A stretch of DNA of 37,158 nucleotides from an uncultured Chlorobiaceae bacterium (GTDB lineage: Bacteria > Bacteroidota > Chlorobiia > Chlorobiales > Chlorobiaceae): positions 1-37,158 of the forward strand of contig CAIMHT010000012.1 of NCBI GenBank assembly GCA_903840935.1. Direction: 5' to 3'. Both the position numbers and the translations under genes were made by a program. Below are positions 32,321 through 37,158 of the stretch, one piece after another; position 1 is the first letter of the stretch, and each line of letters begins with the position of its first letter. The notes beneath the pieces were generated by a model. It did not search any database and had not been told where the DNA came from. It saw nothing but the letters and a program-made list of their open reading frames with translations.

Positions 32321-32819
32321 TGCAGTCTGGTGATTGAGATGCTTGCTGGATAATTTTTTCGATGAGCGTGCTTGTTGAACGACCCTCAAGCAACGGGATG
32401 GTTAACACTGCGCCCCCGTGGTCGAGCACCGCTCGAGCTCCGGCAATACGCTCAACTGCCCAGTCGGCTCCCTTGACCAGAATATTCGGCAACAGAAGGC
32501 CAATCAGCTCTTCAGGCGTATCCTCATCAAAAAGGGTAAGCGCATCAACAACCTCCAATGCAGAAAGCACCGTCGCGCGGTCAGCTTCCGGGCAGACAGG
32601 TCGGCTTGGTCCCTTCAGGCGACGGACTGAAGCATCACTGTTCAGCCCAATCAAAAGCACATCGCCAAGCCTTCTGGCTGCCTGCAGGTACTCAACGTGC
32701 CCTGCATGAAGAAGATCGAAACAGCCATTTGAAAAGACAACCTTTTTCCCCGAAGCTTGCCATCCCCTAACCTTTTCAACAGCCTCGCATCGGCTCACCA
32801 GCTTGCTGGAACCAGTCAT
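32307..32819 (-). CDS. hldC: D-glycero-beta-D-manno-heptose 1-phosphate adenylyltransferase (HldE C-terminal type)
   Basis: The 170-residue protein is a single nucleotidyltransferase domain of the RfaE domain-II type: VFSNGCFDLLHAGHVEYL with the HAGH motif at residues 38-41, LLIGLNSDASVRRLKG, RPVCPEADRATVLSAL, and LVKGADW. It activates heptose 1-phosphate with ATP for lipopolysaccharide core synthesis. The kinase domain fused to it in E. coli HldE is absent here and must be a separate gene elsewhere. The frame is open to 32936, but the ATG at 32819 has an AAAGGGGTGA ribosome-binding site and gives the family length. The 3' end overlaps tamB. Confidence 0.9.
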   Translation of the reverse strand: MTGSSKLVSRCEAVEKVRGWQASGKKVVFSNGCFDLLHAGHVEYLQAARRLGDVLLIGLNSDASVRRLKGPSRPVCPEADRATVLSALEVVDALTLFDEDTPEELIGLLLPNILVKGADWAVERIAGARAVLDHGGAVLTIPLLEGRSTSTLIEKIIQQASQSPDCSGTP

Positions 32820-32944
32820 AGTGATCACCCCTTTACACGTATGAGCCGCAAGCTCTACAAAAGATAAATGTTCGATACTTTTTCGCAATTTAGTGTATAC
32901 TCTCCGATTGTCCGCATGGATTAAAAGAGATTCCATTATTTTCT

Positions 32945-33850
32945 ATGAAGCGCAGAGAGGAAAAAAAGAGGGATTTTTTACAAAAGGTGCTCTATCGGCT
33001 CATCATGATGCTTGGAGTGCTGGTCAGAAACATAGGCCGCAATCGCTCGACCGCAATAGCCCATCTTCTCGGGGATGTTCTCTATCACATTCTTAAAACC
33101 AGGCGCACCCTTGTGACCGGGAACCTTGCGCTCACCTTTCCCGCCAAAAGCAGCGAGGAAATCAATGCCATTGCCGTCCAGGTTTACCGCAACCAGGCCG
33201 AGAATATCATCGAAATGCTTCGTCTTCCCATGATCAAAACGGCCGCAGATGCCGCAAAACTCCTCGACATTGACCCTGCTGCCTTTCTTGCAAAAACCAT
33301 TGGCCAAAAAAAAGGAGGCATCTTTGTTTCCGCACATTTTGGCAACTGGGAGCTGCTCGGTCTCTGCGCCGGATTTTTGGTTACACCCCTCACCATTGTG
33401 GTAAAACGGCTGCAAAACCCCCAGATCGATCAGCAGATCAACGCCTGGAGAACCATGCACGGCAACCGGATTGTCTACGACTCGCAAGCGCTTCGTGAGG
33501 GACTCAGAACCCTCCGCAACGGAGGAATCATGGTCATGCTCGGCGATCAGTCCGACCCTGGCGGCTCCTTTTTTACCGAATTCCTCGGTCGCCGTACCTC
33601 CGTCTTTCTTGGTCCCGCCTGGCTTGCCCTCAAGGCAGGCGGTCCCATTTTTGCAGGAATATGCCGCAGCACCGGAGATGGCCGCTACAAGGTCGATTAT
33701 GAAGAGATTGCCATGAGCGACCTCGGCACCACCAAAGCCGACGCCGAAGAACTTGCTTACCGTTACACCAAAGTTCTTGAGCGCTTTATCTACCGCTACC
33801 CCGAAGAGTGGTTCTGGCTGCACAACCGCTGGAAACGGATGGAGCCGTAA
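32945..33850 (+). CDS. LpxL/HtrB-type lysophospholipid (lipid A) acyltransferase
   Basis: The 301-residue protein belongs to the lipid A late acyltransferase family. Visible features are the catalytic HFGNWE (H131, fitting Hx4(D/E)), VVKRLQNPQIDQQI, the LGDQSDPGGSFF block with downstream FLGRRTSVFLGPAWLA, and an ending EWFWLHNRWK typical of the family. An N-terminal hydrophobic region, residues 15-50, anchors it to the inner membrane. It should add a secondary acyl chain to a lipid A precursor; the chain length cannot be read from sequence. It diverges from hldC with 125 bases between starts, so two envelope transcripts share that interval. Confidence 0.9.
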   Translation: MKRREEKKRDFLQKVLYRLIMMLGVLVRNIGRNRSTAIAHLLGDVLYHILKTRRTLVTGNLALTFPAKSSEEINAIAVQVYRNQAENIIEMLRLPMIKTAADAAKLLDIDPAAFLAKTIGQKKGGIFVSAHFGNWELLGLCAGFLVTPLTIVVKRLQNPQIDQQINAWRTMHGNRIVYDSQALREGLRTLRNGGIMVMLGDQSDPGGSFFTEFLGRRTSVFLGPAWLALKAGGPIFAGICRSTGDGRYKVDYEEIAMSDLGTTKADAEELAYRYTKVLERFIYRYPEEWFWLHNRWKRMEP

Positions 33851-33900
33851 GCGAAACTGTTTTGATGCACGAAATTCGTTATTCCAAAATTTTTTTCAGG

Positions 33901-36036
33901 ATGAATCAATTACCCTCCGGTAATCATACGCCACAGATAAGTGCCATTGTAACCTTTCATGCAGAAGGCCTTGTTGCTCACCATACACTGCTTGGTCTGG
34001 AACGATTACGGCGCCATGCAGACCATCAGGGCATCCCGGTTGAATTCGTCGCAGTGCTCGATGCTGCTGACGCCGAGACGGTGCGTGTTGTCACCTCAAG
34101 CCCCGTTCTTCGTTTCTGCGACCAGATAATAAAAACCGACAACAAGGATCTTGGCAGCAGCAGAAATGAGGGGATTCATGAGGCGAGAGGCTTGTATATC
34201 GCCATCTTTGACGGAGACGATTACTATTCAGAAAACTGGCTGACTGAAGCCATGAAGGTTGTCGGGGCAGCATCAGGCGAAATCGTGGTTCATCCTGAAT
34301 TTCAAATATCATTCGGCAGTGATCACTGTATTGCACGATCCATCGACATGGATGAGCAGCCAGACTACCCAATGGCCAACTGCCTGAGCGTCCATCCCTG
34401 GACCGCCTGTTCATTTGCCCGCAGAGAACTATATCTGAAGCATCCCTATCATCGTACCGATCTCCGCCAGACGGGATTCGGCTTTGAGGACTGGCACTGG
34501 AATCTTGAAATTATTGCACACGATATCCGCCACATCCTTGTTCCTGCAACCGCCCATTTTTACCGTCGGAAATCATCCTCCATGCTTACGGAAATGATTG
34601 CTCAACACGCAACCATTCGTACAAGCCGATTTTTCGATCACCCCTCTGCCTGGATCAACAAAACCGAAGAGGAGAAGCTCCACCAATCCAACAAGCGGAC
34701 GACAAAAAGGTTTTTGAGCAAGCTTGCGCGCTCAATCAAAAAAAGAGTGATAAAGCCAAAAAAGAAGTTAGAAAAGAGAGTTTCGCTTCCTCAATGGGCC
34801 ATTGATGAGCTACGAAACATTGCCACAATCGAACCCGATCTTTTTCCGACCGACGGGTTTCTCAATAAGTTCAAGTCGTATACACCACCACTTGAAACCC
34901 TTCCCGGTGAAGTGTATGCGGCATGTCATGCATGCATTGGCGATTATTATCCTGATATTATTATTGTCGTTCCCTGGCTGGTGCGGGGTGGAGCTGACCT
35001 TGGTGTGCTGCATCACGTTCATGCCGCACTGGAGGCCGGAAAAAAAATTCTTGTTATTGCCACACTTGATGCTGAATCTCCCTGGAAAGAGCGCTTGCCG
35101 GAGCAGGTCCGTTTTATCGAACTGGGCAAAAGCGGCCGTAACCTCTCGGAACAGCAACGGCTTACTGTTCTTGCCCGCCTGGTTCTTCAATCATCCGCCC
35201 TGGTTCTGCATATCATTAACTCCCAGCTTGGCTGGGAGATGATCAAAAAGTACGGAAAATGCCTGCTTGCGGCAGAAAAAACCATGTTTGCCAGCGTCTA
35301 TTGTGACGACTATGACCAGAACAATGTACGGTGGAGCTACCCGAGATTTTACCTTACCGACTGCTGGCACTATCTGGAGGCACTGTTTTGCGATTCACTC
35401 TTTTATCCCGATGAGCTCAAACGCCAGTTCGGTATCTCGACAAAAAAAGTGCATACCCTCTATTTCCCCACCGATATTGCGCACCCGCAGCAATACCGAT
35501 CGGCATCCACGCAACGCGTACTCTGGGCCGGGCGTCTCACCTCGCAAAAACGTCCGGATTTACTGATTGGAGTGGCCAAAGCGCTGCCGGATGTGCTCTT
35601 CGACGTCTATGGGTATTGCTATAATCATCACGACAAACACTATGAACAGGCACTTGCCCAGCTTCCAAATGTACAATTACGGGGTACCTATGACTCGTTT
35701 GATGACTTGACCAACTCAAGCGACTACGCCCTGTTTTTCTACACATCCGCATGGGATGGCCTTCCAAATGTGTTACTGGAGGCTGTCGCACACGGCTTGC
35801 CTGTTGTAGCCTCGGCTGTTTGCGGTACTCCCGAGTTTATCAATGAAAACACCGGCTATCCGGTATCAGATGCCACGAACCCGACAGCCTATGCTTCGAG
35901 AATCAAAGAAGCGCTCGACAATGAAGAAGAACGCCGGCGTCGGTGGGAAAATGCCATCAATCTGTTACAATCGAGGCACTCATCAACCCTCTTTTTACAA
36001 AGCCTCAATGCTATTGATGGATACTTTCGTTCATAA
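33901..36036 (+). CDS. Two-domain glycosyltransferase (GT2-like plus GT4-like)
   Basis: The 711-residue product joins two glycosyltransferase folds. The N-terminal part, residues 1-250, is GT-A: ISAIVTFHAEG, NKDLGSSRNEGI, and the metal-binding IAIFDGDDYYS. The C-terminal part, from about residue 350, is GT-B: VPWLVRGGADLGVLHHV, then RVLWAGRLTSQKRPDLLI, and WDGLPNVLLEAVAHGLPVVAS. In the C-terminal domain the first acidic residue of the usual E-x7-E motif is aspartate. A two-domain enzyme of this kind may add two sugars to a surface glycan. The frame opens inside the acyltransferase gene; I chose the ATG at 33901, close before the GT-A fold, but 33865 is possible. Confidence 0.85.
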   Translation: MNQLPSGNHTPQISAIVTFHAEGLVAHHTLLGLERLRRHADHQGIPVEFVAVLDAADAETVRVVTSSPVLRFCDQIIKTDNKDLGSSRNEGIHEARGLYIAIFDGDDYYSENWLTEAMKVVGAASGEIVVHPEFQISFGSDHCIARSIDMDEQPDYPMANCLSVHPWTACSFARRELYLKHPYHRTDLRQTGFGFEDWHWNLEIIAHDIRHILVPATAHFYRRKSSSMLTEMIAQHATIRTSRFFDHPSAWINKTEEEKLHQSNKRTTKRFLSKLARSIKKRVIKPKKKLEKRVSLPQWAIDELRNIATIEPDLFPTDGFLNKFKSYTPPLETLPGEVYAACHACIGDYYPDIIIVVPWLVRGGADLGVLHHVHAALEAGKKILVIATLDAESPWKERLPEQVRFIELGKSGRNLSEQQRLTVLARLVLQSSALVLHIINSQLGWEMIKKYGKCLLAAEKTMFASVYCDDYDQNNVRWSYPRFYLTDCWHYLEALFCDSLFYPDELKRQFGISTKKVHTLYFPTDIAHPQQYRSASTQRVLWAGRLTSQKRPDLLIGVAKALPDVLFDVYGYCYNHHDKHYEQALAQLPNVQLRGTYDSFDDLTNSSDYALFFYTSAWDGLPNVLLEAVAHGLPVVASAVCGTPEFINENTGYPVSDATNPTAYASRIKEALDNEEERRRRWENAINLLQSRHSSTLFLQSLNAIDGYFRS

Positions 36037-36144
36037 GAATAAAATTGCAATAATTACCCTGTAAAAGTCGCGGTCAGGCCGCTATGCGGTGCAGGGGAGA
36101 GCATTGAACATCACCAAACGGGTCCCAAACAGCTAACACAAGCC

Positions 36145-37158
36145 ATGATGCCGAACAGAGAGGAGAACGATCCAATAGTGGAAAAAAAAGTTGGCAAGAA
36201 ATATCTGCACATGCCGTCATCGCACAAGCTGCCTGTTTATTATGATGCATTTTCTTTATACGACCGAGCCTTGCCTCGAATATGCCAAAAGATTAATGAG
36301 CGTGACGGCTATCTTGCATTGATTGACATTGGAGCAAATATTGGCGACTCTGTTTCCCTGGTAACGGATGAAGTCCAGGGCTCTTTTTTATGTATAGAGG
36401 GTGACGATGAATATCTGCCTTTCCTGAAAATAAATACCAATAACCTGAAAGGCAGTCAGGTATCTATTGAAGAGAGCTATTGTTCAGAACATGATGGTGG
36501 CGGCAGTCATTGTCTGACCGTTGAAAGAAATAACGGCACGGCCAAAATAGTTTCATCCAAAAATGACAACCATGGAATTGATGCCAGATTTAAAACACTG
36601 AACACTATTGTTGAACAGCATGCACACTTTAACAATGCAAATGTCGTTAAAATCGATACAGACGGATTTGAGATAAATGTGCTTCTTGGCGGAGAAAAAT
36701 TTTTACAACAGGCAACGCCTGTTTTATATTTTGAGTTTACACCTGAGCTTTACCATAACAACAATCAGGATCCGCTCTCTGTTTTTGATTTTCTCCATCG
36801 AAATGGTTATCACCAGGTGTTATGGTATGACAACTTTGGTCGGCCAGTTACCATAATCGAAACATCTGATGACAGGAGCATAAAAGAGCTCATCGATGCT
36901 ATCGATAACCATACCATATTTTATTATGATATCCTTGCCTGTCATGAATCCAAAAGGGAGAGGTATGATGCTCTCTATAAAAATGAGTTGCTCTCCAGTT
37001 TCCGGGTGATTAATAGTGAGTTATCTGCTGCAAAGTCAGGACTTGAGGCTGCAGCGCTCGAATTACTTGCTGCGACAGCAGAACTTGAAGCGGCAAAGTC
37101 AGCATCTCAATTGATAACCGCTGAACTGAATCAAATCCAGGCCTCTCGCCAGTGGAAA
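36145..37158 (+). CDS. FkbM-family methyltransferase with coiled-coil extension, 3' part missing
   Basis: A frame from the ATG at 36145 stays open to the window edge, giving 338 residues. The SAM-binding motif ALIDIGANIGDSVSLV is near residue 60, followed by FLCIEGDDEYLPFLK. The FkbM core continues with VVKIDTDGFEINVLLGG and VLYFEFTPELY. From about residue 285 the chain changes to an alanine- and glutamate-rich coiled coil with repeats (ELSAAKSGLEAAALELLAAT). It ends at QIQASRQWK, resembling the SxxW motif that often precedes glycosyltransferase domains in large surface-glycan proteins. The methyl acceptor is probably a sugar. A GTG at 36178, after AGGAG, is an alternative start. Confidence 0.82.
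   Translation, partial: MMPNREENDPIVEKKVGKKYLHMPSSHKLPVYYDAFSLYDRALPRICQKINERDGYLALIDIGANIGDSVSLVTDEVQGSFLCIEGDDEYLPFLKINTNNLKGSQVSIEESYCSEHDGGGSHCLTVERNNGTAKIVSSKNDNHGIDARFKTLNTIVEQHAHFNNANVVKIDTDGFEINVLLGGEKFLQQATPVLYFEFTPELYHNNNQDPLSVFDFLHRNGYHQVLWYDNFGRPVTIIETSDDRSIKELIDAIDNHTIFYYDILACHESKRERYDALYKNELLSSFRVINSELSAAKSGLEAAALELLAATAELEAAKSASQLITAELNQIQASRQWK

Noticed and set aside
32978..33823. 281-codon minus-strand ORF
   Set aside because: Antisense to the acyltransferase gene with its intact HFGNWE motif.
1..37158. CRISPR arrays, insertion sequences with terminal repeats, phage genes
   Set aside because: Looked for regular spaced repeats, transposase motifs and phage structural genes by eye and saw none.

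Overview
The window looks like a chromosomal segment from a green sulfur bacterium (Chlorobiaceae, Chlorobium/Pelodictyon-like). This is inferred from the protein style of the housekeeping genes, the mix of Gram-negative envelope genes (TamB, LpxL-type acyltransferase, heptose adenylyltransferase domain) with a ClpC-type unfoldase, and the many small toxin-antitoxin genes typical of those genomes. No photosynthesis gene is present, so the assignment is not proven.

Layout. Bases 1-1615 are a minus-strand toxin-antitoxin cluster: a gene running off the left edge, a ParE-type pair, a lone antitoxin, and a VapBC-like pair whose PIN toxin is frameshifted. Bases 1687-1870 hold a decayed gene end. 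Bases 1872-3451 are a fetAB-type ABC exporter. Bases 3948-10365 are a mosaic of an unrecognised protein, a DUF4143 ATPase, glycerol kinase, a cysteine-rich CWC protein, an AbrB/MazF-like pair, an extended SDR and an AT-rich methyltransferase. ClpC (11247-13787) is followed by an antitoxin whose ParE partner is cut to 23 codons and replaced by an AT-rich Fic gene. Then come a TrpB2-type synthase, a DUF4160/DUF2442 pair and tRNA-Leu(UAA).

The right half is mostly housekeeping. thiL and ftsY diverge; pcm and a membrane-anchored parvulin follow ftsY. On the minus strand, a closely packed run hldC-tamB-coaBC-udg-dnaB-ptsI mixes outer-membrane biogenesis, CoA synthesis, uracil repair, replication and phosphotransfer regulation. 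Divergent from hldC is a plus-strand surface-glycan run: an LpxL-type acyltransferase, a two-domain glycosyltransferase, and an FkbM methyltransferase with a coiled-coil tail that leaves the window.

The most notable observations come from reading outside the long open frames. They are the frameshifted PIN toxin with all four acidic residues recoverable, a diverged 49-bp repeat whose differences fall mainly at third codon positions, and the Fic gene that begins exactly at the premature stop of a truncated ParE toxin. I found no clear large new defence system.
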